From Acidimicrobiaceae bacterium (GTDB lineage: Bacteria; Actinomycetota; Acidimicrobiia; Acidimicrobiales; Ilumatobacteraceae), in NCBI GenBank assembly GCA_947487095.1, contig CANKVI010000015.1, positions 1 to 13,744 of the forward strand: a stretch of 13,744 bases of DNA. The letters run 5' to 3'. The notes below the pieces were generated by a model that had not been told where the DNA came from, did not search any database, and saw only the letters and a program-made list of their open reading frames with translations. The position numbers and the translations under genes are program-made. Positions 6,195 to 12,761 of the stretch are shown piece after piece; the first letter of the stretch is position 1, and every line of letters begins with the position of its first letter.

Positions 6195-7386
6195 CGAAAA
6201 CCCTTTTTCGGGATTGCCATTCTTTGGCGATATGGCAAAGGCCATGAGTTCCCATGGCCCACTGCAATGGGATGTGGCGCGCCAAACGGCAATGATGACG
6301 GCACTTTCTGGCAATTCCACCGAGCCAAATGTTGACCCAGCAGCCAGAGTGGGCATCGAGCAATTGGTGCCGATTGCCGACCTTCATGTGCGCAACCACA
6401 CAGGACTCGATACCGCTCCAGCTGGCAAGTTGCCTCACGTTGTTGTGGTGAATCGATCGATGTGGGTACATCACACACTTGAGTCGTACAAACAGTTGTT
6501 CAATGAACTTGCAACGTCGCTCAGTGGATCACCAATCATTCCAACAGACGCACTCGATGTGAACCAAGACGATCCAATGATAAACATGATGGCGTCGCTA
6601 AACAAAATGATGGCGCCAGCAATGATGGGAATGTCAGTAGGAACCATGGTTGGTCAACTGGCGCTTAAGTCATGTGGGCAATATGACTTACCGCTTCCGC
6701 GCGAACCGCGTGATCAAATGCTCATCGTTGCATCAAACGTTGACGGGTTTGCAAACGACTGGAGCATTCCCATCGACGACATGCGGCTGTGGGTGCTCAT
6801 CCATGAACTCACCTCACACGCAGTGCTTTCATCTCCGCATATCCGCACTGCAGTAAGCGTTGCAATCAGTTCGTACATCGGCGGGTTCTCTCCGAATCCA
6901 AACGCACTCATGGAACGCCTCACCAATTTGGATCTGGGCACCAGTGACCCAATGGCCATGATGCAGAAATTTCTCACCGACCCCACCATCATTCTTGGAG
7001 CCGTGCGTTCTGCTTCGCAGGAAGCCCAAGCACCATCGCTGGACGCCATGATTGCGGCAATCATTGGCTACATCGACCATGCCGTCGACACCGTTTCGGC
7101 TTCATTGCTCGGTGGAAGTTCTCAAATTAGCGAGGCAGTTCGCCGTCGCAGAGTTGAGGCATCGCCGAGCGACACCTTTGTTGAACAGCTGCTTGGACTG
7201 CGTCTCACTCGCCAGCAAGTTGACCGCGGCCATTCGTTCGCAGCAGGAGTTGTGGAGCGTGCCGGCCACGAGGGACTCGCATCGTTGTTTAGCGCTGCGG
7301 GAAACTTGCCGACACCAAATGAATTAGACGCCCCTGGCTTGTGGCTTGCTCGCCTCAATATTGAGCAACGCGATATCAGTGAATAG
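6178..7386 (+). CDS. DUF2342 family putative zinc-dependent metalloprotease
   Basis: A 402-residue protein of the actinobacterial DUF2342 family, often annotated as zinc-dependent metalloprotease or F420-biosynthesis-associated protein. Evidence is the overall layout: an N-terminal NPF/GLPFFGDMAKAM segment, a Met-rich helix NMMASLNKMMAPAMMGMSVGTMVG at about 136-159, the strand LIVASNVDGFANDWSI at 182-197, then the metal-site helix LWVLIHELTSHAVLSSPHIR at 204-223, and the GYIDHAVD helix at 297-304. The usual HExxH is not kept: the sequence is H209-E-L-T-S-H214, with Ser at the second-histidine position, and the GYIDH segment is preceded by Ile where relatives, as I recall, carry an acid. Activity is doubtful. 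ATG 6178 follows GGAAAG closely and lies inside the end of the upstream gene, giving a 17-base overlap. No signal peptide or membrane span. The stop abuts that of the MFS gene. Confidence 0.75.
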   Translation: MSDSPSENPFSGLPFFGDMAKAMSSHGPLQWDVARQTAMMTALSGNSTEPNVDPAARVGIEQLVPIADLHVRNHTGLDTAPAGKLPHVVVVNRSMWVHHTLESYKQLFNELATSLSGSPIIPTDALDVNQDDPMINMMASLNKMMAPAMMGMSVGTMVGQLALKSCGQYDLPLPREPRDQMLIVASNVDGFANDWSIPIDDMRLWVLIHELTSHAVLSSPHIRTAVSVAISSYIGGFSPNPNALMERLTNLDLGTSDPMAMMQKFLTDPTIILGAVRSASQEAQAPSLDAMIAAIIGYIDHAVDTVSASLLGGSSQISEAVRRRRVEASPSDTFVEQLLGLRLTRQQVDRGHSFAAGVVERAGHEGLASLFSAAGNLPTPNELDAPGLWLARLNIEQRDISE

Positions 7387-8481
7387 CTAGTACTTAATGG
7401 CGTAGTACGCAGTGGCGATAGCCGCGTAAGCGCCAACGAATGCAAACCCCACCGCCCCACTGGGAACAAACAGCACAGCCAGCAATCCACCGGCAACCTG
7501 AAACAATTGATTTCGCGTTTCATATTGGGCAAACACTCGTGATCGGTTGGCGTCAGGTGCGTGCTGTTGCACGATTGAATCAAAAGCCAGTTTTCCAATT
7601 GCACCAAAACCATTTACAACTCCTGCGAGCACGATTCCCGCGGTGATGCTCCCGTTGAAGGCGGAAATGATTCCGGTTATGGCAATCACGCAAAGCGAAC
7701 TCACCAGAATGCTGTGATGATTCAGTTTTCTCGTTAGCGACGCACCAATGGAATTAGCCAACAGAGTGCTGGCAGAACCAATTGCAAGTGCAAAGCCGAA
7801 CCAAGCTAGTCCGGCCTTTTCATTGCGCAACCAGAACGCCAAGTGCAGCATCATGAAGCCACTCGTTGCTCGCAAGGACGACATCGCAACAGCAGCACGT
7901 CCGATTTCTGGTGTACTCATTTCTTCGCGTTCTGCGCGAGTTGCCTTGTTCCTCACAGCAGCAACATGGCGTGGCAACTTCAGAGTCATTGTTGCGGCAA
8001 GTACAAAGGCAATCGCCGACATCACAAGCGACAAATGGGTATCAATTCGCTGCAGTAGAACCGCAGGTCCGCCTGCTGCGAAACCAACAATTCCGGTGAG
8101 TCTGCCAAATTTTCCATTGGCCGACATCAGTTCGGCATCGTTATCTACCACTGTCGGCATCATTGCCGAGCGCGACACCTGATACACCTTGGCCAAAATC
8201 AACGAAGCAAATGCCAATGGAAAGAGCAATACGGACTGCAAATAGCGAGCCATAGCCAGCACGACGATTGCTCGCAAGATACCCACAATGAACACCGTCA
8301 TTCTTCGACCACCTGGAACTCGGTCGAGGAATGGGCTGATGCCTTTTGACAACACCACAAATGGAGCAAAGCTGAATGCAAGAAAAAACAACACCTTGCT
8401 TCGAGCAGCATCTGGACTAATCGACAAAAACAGAGAATCTGCTAGAGAAACTGCAAGAGCTGCCTCACCCGCAACCATCAT
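7387..8481 (-). CDS. MFS-type membrane transporter
   Basis: A 364-residue protein with about 10-12 hydrophobic segments and a central charged loop (residues about 169-191, rich in Arg/Lys/Glu), the usual two-bundle layout of the major facilitator superfamily. The loop PFLDRVPGGRRMT at 50-62 matches the conserved cytosolic loop between helices 2 and 3. The substrate is not readable from sequence; relatives are generic drug or metabolite exporters. Two adjacent ATG codons start the frame at 8481, but there is no ribosome binding site and the frame stays open upstream for about 20 codons with a plausible basic lead-in (QRLSRVHI), lacking ATG, GTG or TTG. The true start may therefore be a rare codon upstream. 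It lies 44 bases after the response regulator stop on the same strand and may be co-transcribed with it. It ends flush against the DUF2342 stop. Confidence 0.85.
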   Translation of the reverse strand: MMVAGEAALAVSLADSLFLSISPDAARSKVLFFLAFSFAPFVVLSKGISPFLDRVPGGRRMTVFIVGILRAIVVLAMARYLQSVLLFPLAFASLILAKVYQVSRSAMMPTVVDNDAELMSANGKFGRLTGIVGFAAGGPAVLLQRIDTHLSLVMSAIAFVLAATMTLKLPRHVAAVRNKATRAEREEMSTPEIGRAAVAMSSLRATSGFMMLHLAFWLRNEKAGLAWFGFALAIGSASTLLANSIGASLTRKLNHHSILVSSLCVIAITGIISAFNGSITAGIVLAGVVNGFGAIGKLAFDSIVQQHAPDANRSRVFAQYETRNQLFQVAGGLLAVLFVPSGAVGFAFVGAYAAIATAYYAIKY

Positions 8482-8525
8482 GATGTGAACGCGCGACAGG
8501 CGTTGTAATGGGGTAGTCAGTGTTG

Positions 8526-9239
8526 CTATGCAACAACTTTCTCATACTTGTAGCCCAACCCGCGGATTGTCGCCACACGTGTGGGCGCTGCTGGGTCTAA
8601 CTCAACCTTTGAGCGAAGTCGTTTGATATGCACGTCCAGCGTCTTGGTGTCGCCGTAGTAGTCGGTTCCCCACACACGATCAATCAAAGTTTCGCGCGTG
8701 AGCACTCGCCCGGCGTTAGCCATAAGTACGTAAAGCAACTCAAATTCCTTCAACGGAAGTTTCGCAACTTCTCCACGCACCGTAACAATGTGTTGCTCTG
8801 GGTCAATGGACACATCGCCAATACTGACGGTTCCAATACCTACTTCTTCAATTTCGGTTGGCGTGAGCGAACTGCGACGTAGCGCTGCACGAATACGTGC
8901 AACCAGCTCGCGCAACCTGTATGGCTTCACGATGTAATCGTCTGCACCAACCTCGAGCCCAACGACAGTGTCGATTTCTGAACCCTTGGCCGACACCATG
9001 ATGATGGGAACCTGGCTCTTTTTGCGAATCTCGCGACATACATCAGTTCCCGAAATTTTCGGCAACATCACATCGAGCAACACGATGTCTGCCTTCACGC
9101 CTTCAAACATGGCGAGCGCCTCTGCGCCATCTCGCGCAACGTGCACGCGGAAACCTTCGCGCTTTAGACCAATTTCTAGGGCCTCAATAAACGTCTCTTC
9201 ATCCTCAACAAGGAAGACAACGGGAAGATCGGCCGACAT
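8526..9239 (-). CDS. regX3: OmpR/PhoB-family response regulator, RegX3-like
   Basis: A 237-residue two-domain transcription factor. The receiver domain (about 6-118) has the acidic pair E12/D13, phosphoacceptor D56 in IVLLDVMLP, S83 and K105 with Y102 as switch residue. The winged-helix DNA-binding domain (about 135-234) contains LPLKEFELLYVLMANAGRV and the recognition region TLDVHIKRLRSKVE, ending in the family's TIRGLGYKYE. Overall similarity is closest to RegX3/PhoP-type regulators that respond to phosphate starvation; the position 6 bases after phoU supports that reading. The cognate histidine kinase (SenX3 or PhoR) is not in the window, which is unusual because it is normally adjacent. 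ATG 9239 is the start; only a distant AGG precedes it, so translation may depend on phoU. Targets probably include phosphate uptake and perhaps polyphosphate genes; this is inference. Confidence 0.9.
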   Translation of the reverse strand: MSADLPVVFLVEDEETFIEALEIGLKREGFRVHVARDGAEALAMFEGVKADIVLLDVMLPKISGTDVCREIRKKSQVPIIMVSAKGSEIDTVVGLEVGADDYIVKPYRLRELVARIRAALRRSSLTPTEIEEVGIGTVSIGDVSIDPEQHIVTVRGEVAKLPLKEFELLYVLMANAGRVLTRETLIDRVWGTDYYGDTKTLDVHIKRLRSKVELDPAAPTRVATIRGLGYKYEKVVA

Positions 9240-9245
9240 TGGAAC

Positions 9246-9962
9246 TTACGGCCTACGAATTTCGCCGGTGGCGTCAAGTCGAGCTTTGTGACGGGCTGCA
9301 CCCTTTAACTCAGGCTTCCATCCAGTGACAATAAAGCGGGTACGTTCACCAACGTTTACCGCATGATCACCAATGCGCTCGTAAAAGCGAGCAACCATTG
9401 CCAGTTGCACTGCAACCTGCAAGTCAATCGCTTCTCGTGCATGAATCTCAAATATTTCTGCAATAAAACGGCGATGCAAACCGTCAAGGAATGAGTCCAT
9501 GTCATCAATTGCTGCTGCCTTTGCGGCGTCATGGTCGTTGAACGCTTCCATGGTGGAAATGAACAGTTGTTGTGCTTGTTCGCTCATTTTGGCGATGAGA
9601 TCACTGAGTTGAGGATCAATCTTGTGTCCATACATGCGACGGGAAGCTTTGCAAATATTTACGGCAAGATCAGCTGAGCGCTCTAGTTCTCCTGCAATTT
9701 TGATCATGGACACCAGTTCGCGAAGGTCGCCAGCAACCGGCGACTGCAACGCAAGTTCCTGAAAACACTTTTCTTCAATGTCAATTGCACGGGCATCAAT
9801 TTCATCGTCGGCTTGCAGCAAATAGTCTGCACCTTCAAGATCGCTGTTCAGCAGCACTGCAGTCGCACGCGGAATGGCCTCAATAACCGACCTTCCGAGT
9901 GACATCACTTCTTGACGAATTTCTTCAATCTCTTTATGAAACGTACTGCGAAGTTCTTCCAC
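9246..9962 (-). CDS. phoU: Phosphate signalling regulator PhoU
   Basis: A 238-residue all-helical protein made of two similar three-helix bundles. Each carries the PhoU metal-binding E-x3-D signature: GELERSADLAVN at 91-102 (E94, D98) and ARFYERIGDHAVN at 191-203 (E195, D199). PhoU links the Pst phosphate importer to the phosphate sensor kinase, shutting off the regulon when phosphate is sufficient; loss of PhoU commonly causes polyphosphate build-up. Start GTG 9962 gives an N-terminus MEELRSTFHKEIEEI close to the family pattern; an AGG lies about 9 bases upstream. The gene is 70 bases after the ppk stop on the same strand and is followed after 5 bases by the regX3-like gene. No pstSCAB genes are in the window. 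Confidence 0.94.
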   Translation of the reverse strand: MEELRSTFHKEIEEIRQEVMSLGRSVIEAIPRATAVLLNSDLEGADYLLQADDEIDARAIDIEEKCFQELALQSPVAGDLRELVSMIKIAGELERSADLAVNICKASRRMYGHKIDPQLSDLIAKMSEQAQQLFISTMEAFNDHDAAKAAAIDDMDSFLDGLHRRFIAEIFEIHAREAIDLQVAVQLAMVARFYERIGDHAVNVGERTRFIVTGWKPELKGAARHKARLDATGEIRRP

Positions 9963-9989
9963 GTGCCCAACCTATTCTCTCAGGGTTAC

Positions 9990-10028
9990 GTTCAACCGAA
10001 CTACAGATTACTACGAGGTAAACGAACT
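9990..10028 (-). promoter_or_regulatory. Repeated AGTTCGxTT element in the ppk-phoU spacer
   Basis: In the 70-base gap before phoU the minus strand holds AGTTCGTTT (10028-10020) and AGTTCGGTT (10002-9994), identical at 8 of 9 bases and 26 bases apart; the second is part of the inverted repeat GTTC-AACC-GAAC (9990-10001). GTTC half-sites are typical of actinobacterial PhoP and RegX3 boxes, but the spacing is not the usual 11-base repeat. A phosphate-responsive operator for phoU is possible, not shown. Confidence 0.3.
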
Positions 10029-10032
10029 TAAG

Positions 10033-12144
10033 TTATCGCACTTGAGTGGCCACAACCCACTCATGCAACTTCTTCTGTGGGTCTCCAGACTCGGCAAACG
10101 TACCCACTCGTGTCCACGTGTTGTCGCTATTCAACGAGAAATGTGTTGACTCTTCGTCAAGCAAAAACCCAAGCACGGTGTCAAGCCACATGCGATGCTT
10201 TGGGTGTGTAAGAGGAGCAAGCACCTCTACTCGACCATCCAAGTTACGGCCCATCATGTCCGCTGAACCGATGAGATGCAGTGGCTCATTGTCCTCAAGT
10301 CCGTGTTCAAAACGATAAATGCGGGAATGCTCCAAGTATCGACCAAGTATTGATCGAACCGAGATGTTTTCCGACATTCCTGGCACGCCTGCGCGAATGC
10401 AACAAATTCCGCGCACAATCAAGTTGATTTTCACACCTGCAGCACTGGCTCGGTACAACGCCTCAATGATCTGTGGGTCTGAAATTGAATTCATCTTGAA
10501 GGATATTTTTCCAGCGTCACCAAATGTGGCTTCTTTATCGATGAGAGCAATTATTCGATTACGCAATTGCCGTGGAGCAACAAGCAGCGCTTCGTAATCA
10601 GGTTCTTGTGCATACCCAGTGAGAAAGTTAAATAGCTCAGTTGCGTCCGATCCGATTACGTCTTCACAGGTGAAAAAGCCGATGTCTTCGTACAAACGAG
10701 CAGTATTTGCGTTGTAGTTGCCCGTTCCAATGTGCACATAGCGACGCATCTTGTCCGGGTCGTTACGCACAACCAATACACATTTTGAATGAGTCTTCAG
10801 GCCAACCAGCCCATACGTCACATGCACCCCTGCGTATTCAAGTTCTTTTGCCCACGACACATTTCGTGCTTCATCGAATCGGGCTTTCAGCTCGAGCACT
10901 ACTGCTACTTGCTTGCCCATTTCGGCAGCCAGAATCAAATACTTCGCAATTGCTGAGTCTCCCGTTGTGCGATACAGGGTCATCTTGATGGATTGAACTT
11001 GCGGGTCTGTCGCCGCTTGCTGAACGAAAGTTTCCACAGACGAGCTAAATGACTCGTGAGGATGATGCACGAGCAACTGGCGATCACGGATAACGGAGAA
11101 AATCGACCGCTCTCCTTCTTCAACGGCCTGCAGTCGTCCGGCGGTCAATGGCGGCCATGGCGCGTGGCGCAAATGTGCAATGTCCAGATTGGCGAACTGA
11201 TTAAGCGCTGTGAGATCAACAAATGTTGCGTGGCGCGAAACATCTTCAGCGTCAATTTCAAGTTCGTCAATGAGCAGAGCAACCAGGTCGCTCGACATTG
11301 CTTCGGGAATTTCGAGTCGAACTGCCTTCCCAAACCGGCGACGACGCAATTCCATCTCTACGGCAACCAAAAGGTCATCGGCGTCTTCGTCATCCACCGA
11401 GAGGTCGGCATTTCGGGTAACGCGAAACGCATGGCACTGCACAATTTCCATTCCTGGGAACAGGCGTGGAAGGTTGGCGCTGACGATTTCTTCGATGCTC
11501 ACAAATGTGAATGAATCTGGCAATTTGAAAAAGCGAGGGAAGGTTTGTGGAAGTTTTACTCGCGCAAAACGTTCTTCACCAGACTTTGGATCGCGCACCA
11601 CGATGGCCAAGCTGAGCGCAAGGTTCGAAATGTATGGAAATGGATGCGCGGGGTCTACGGCAAGTGGTGTGAGAACTGGAAAGATCCGCGATTCAAACAC
11701 CCCAGTGAGATGTTCGCGATCAGCTGCCGACAGCGTCTCCCAGGTGGAAATATGAATGTTGTTCTCTGCGAGTTGAGGAACAAGTTCTTCCATCCACACT
11801 CGTTCTTGCTGTGCAACAAGATTCTTTGCAATTTTGCGAATGTCATTTAACTGTTGCTCTGGAGTGCGTCCGTCTGGAGTTTTGGTCTTTACATCACCGG
11901 CAATTTGCCCTTTAAGTGCCGCAACGCGAATTTGAAAAAATTCATCTAAGTTGCTGCTGAAAATTGCAATAAAGCGACAACGCTCCAGCAACGGAATTCC
12001 AATATCGCTGGCAAGGGACAACACTCTTGCGTTGAAATCAAGCCAACTGAGCTCACGGTTGATAATTCGCGCGTCGATGCCTGAATCGTAAGAACCCGTT
12101 TGCTGGGCGATTCGGCTTTTGAAAAAGTTTCGCCAAGAAGTCAT
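10033..12144 (-). CDS. ppk: Polyphosphate kinase 1 (PPK1)
   Basis: A 703-residue enzyme that polymerises the ATP gamma-phosphate into inorganic polyphosphate, reversibly; E. coli PPK is 688. The N-terminal domain has INRELSWLDFNARVL at 28-42 and FSSNLDEFFQIRV at 62-74; the head domain follows to about 300. The two C-terminal catalytic domains carry LKTHSKCVLVVRN at 449-461 with H452, equivalent to the autophosphorylated His435 of E. coli, then YVHIGTGNYNANTARLYED at 469-487, and EHSRIYRFEH at 605-614 with H606, equivalent to His592. ATG 12144 is chosen because GGTGA sits 8 bases ahead; the frame extends 16 codons further into the upstream gene without homology. It follows the 88-residue gene by 17 bases and precedes phoU by 70 bases on the same strand. 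All key residues are intact, so it should be active. Confidence 0.96.
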   Translation of the reverse strand: MTSWRNFFKSRIAQQTGSYDSGIDARIINRELSWLDFNARVLSLASDIGIPLLERCRFIAIFSSNLDEFFQIRVAALKGQIAGDVKTKTPDGRTPEQQLNDIRKIAKNLVAQQERVWMEELVPQLAENNIHISTWETLSAADREHLTGVFESRIFPVLTPLAVDPAHPFPYISNLALSLAIVVRDPKSGEERFARVKLPQTFPRFFKLPDSFTFVSIEEIVSANLPRLFPGMEIVQCHAFRVTRNADLSVDDEDADDLLVAVEMELRRRRFGKAVRLEIPEAMSSDLVALLIDELEIDAEDVSRHATFVDLTALNQFANLDIAHLRHAPWPPLTAGRLQAVEEGERSIFSVIRDRQLLVHHPHESFSSSVETFVQQAATDPQVQSIKMTLYRTTGDSAIAKYLILAAEMGKQVAVVLELKARFDEARNVSWAKELEYAGVHVTYGLVGLKTHSKCVLVVRNDPDKMRRYVHIGTGNYNANTARLYEDIGFFTCEDVIGSDATELFNFLTGYAQEPDYEALLVAPRQLRNRIIALIDKEATFGDAGKISFKMNSISDPQIIEALYRASAAGVKINLIVRGICCIRAGVPGMSENISVRSILGRYLEHSRIYRFEHGLEDNEPLHLIGSADMMGRNLDGRVEVLAPLTHPKHRMWLDTVLGFLLDEESTHFSLNSDNTWTRVGTFAESGDPQKKLHEWVVATQVR

Positions 12145-12161
12145 TGGCTGTTCACCAAAAG

Positions 12162-12428
12162 TTACTCGGCGTCGTTGTAGCCGAGTTCCCACTCAACGCT
12201 GATGCGCTCACGCTCAGCATCCCGGTTCACGCGCTCTTGATTGCGACGGAACTGTGGGTCGTTACGAGGCAACAGCACCAAACGGGCTAATACGCGGGCG
12301 CGGAACTCCTCTAGGAGGTTGGCGTCGCCATGGTCGCTGTAGACCTCCCAATGTGGCGATGCTGGGCCCAAATAGACGATTCGGGCATGTCCACGGGAGG
12401 GTTCGATGACTGCTGTTGCTTCTGACAC
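12162..12428 (-). CDS. Small hypothetical protein upstream of ppk
   Basis: An 88-residue protein I do not recognise. It has no membrane span or signal peptide. Residues 15-35 (HARIVYLGPASPHWEVYSDHG) look like two short strands; residues 38-83 are predicted helical with alternating charges, rich in Arg, Glu and Asn, ending in an acidic WELGYNDAE tail. The only usable start in this frame is GTG 12428. An AAAGG lies too close to act as a good ribosome binding site; a TATCGT element 7 bases ahead could be a -10 box for a leaderless message. The gene begins the ppk transcript, 17 bases before ppk, and diverges from whiB across 46 bases. A regulatory or binding partner of PPK is conceivable from position alone. 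Translation is likely real because the ppk start lies beyond its stop with a separate ribosome binding site. Confidence 0.65.
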   Translation of the reverse strand: MSEATAVIEPSRGHARIVYLGPASPHWEVYSDHGDANLLEEFRARVLARLVLLPRNDPQFRRNQERVNRDAERERISVEWELGYNDAE

Positions 12429-12432
12429 AACC

Positions 12433-12462
12433 TTTACGATATCGCCAAAAGTGGGCTATGTT
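12433..12462 (+). promoter_or_regulatory. Candidate whiB promoter
   Basis: TTTACG (12433-12438) and TATGTT (12457-12462) are 18 bases apart and fit -35 and -10 boxes. A start point some 6-7 bases after the -10 would leave a leader of about 6 bases before ATG 12475, so the message would be almost leaderless. It overlaps the oppositely directed candidate promoter. Confidence 0.4.
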
Positions 12463-12464
12463 GA
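12436..12464 (-). promoter_or_regulatory. Candidate promoter for the hypothetical gene and ppk
   Basis: On the minus strand TCAACA (12464-12459) and TATCGT (12441-12436) are 17 bases apart. The -10 lies 7 bases before GTG 12428, consistent with a leaderless message. Each -10 of this divergent pair overlaps the -35 of the other, so polymerase binding should be mutually exclusive. Confidence 0.4.
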
Positions 12465-12474
12465 GGCCAACCCC

Positions 12475-12735
12475 ATGAACAATTCAATTCGGTCTACCGA
12501 GTGGATGAACGAAGGCAACTGCAAGAATTTCCCTCCTGCGGTGTTCTTCCCAGCAGATGGTGCAGGCGTTGACCGCGCCCGTTTGATCTGCGCCAAGTGC
12601 CCTGTTGTTTCGCCTTGCTTGGAATATGCCCTTGCAGAACACATCGATCACGGTGTGTGGGGCGGATGCTCCGAACGCGAGAGACGTCGCATTGCTAAGC
12701 GTCGCCGCATCGAAGTGAGATCAGCCTCTCACTAA
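12475..12735 (+). CDS. WhiB-family iron-sulfur transcriptional regulator
   Basis: An 86-residue protein with the full WhiB signature: four cysteines C16, C39, C42 and C48 to hold a 4Fe-4S cluster (NC, ICAKC, PC contexts), FFP at 24-26, the GVWGG turn at 60-64 and a basic tail RERRRIAKRRR for DNA contact. WhiB proteins bind the principal sigma factor and DNA and respond to oxygen, nitric oxide or redox state. ATG 12475 gives the usual small size; GAGG lies 8 bases ahead. An ATG at 12406 in the same frame would add 23 residues and overlap the divergent gene, so it is less likely. The ppx gene follows after 26 bases on the same strand and ppk reads away from it. The specific WhiB class (WhiB1 to WhiB7) cannot be fixed by eye. 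Confidence 0.94.
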   Translation: MNNSIRSTEWMNEGNCKNFPPAVFFPADGAGVDRARLICAKCPVVSPCLEYALAEHIDHGVWGGCSERERRRIAKRRRIEVRSASH

Positions 12736-12761
12736 AGATTGCCCCAAAGTAGGCTCGTCAC

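Noticed and set aside
7390..7408. Possible terminator hairpin GTACT-N9-AGTAC after DUF2342
   Set aside because: Only five base pairs, a nine-base loop and no T run.
7122..7613. 163-codon open frame on the minus strand
   Set aside because: It crosses the convergent DUF2342/MFS junction in another frame and has no recognisable protein features; both overlapped genes are well supported.
12145..12192. Longer ppk frame with 16 more codons
   Set aside because: It runs into the 88-residue gene, whereas ATG 12144 has a GGTGA at good spacing.
12406..12474. Longer WhiB frame
   Set aside because: It overlaps the divergent gene and its promoter, and exceeds the usual WhiB size; ATG 12475 has GAGG ahead.
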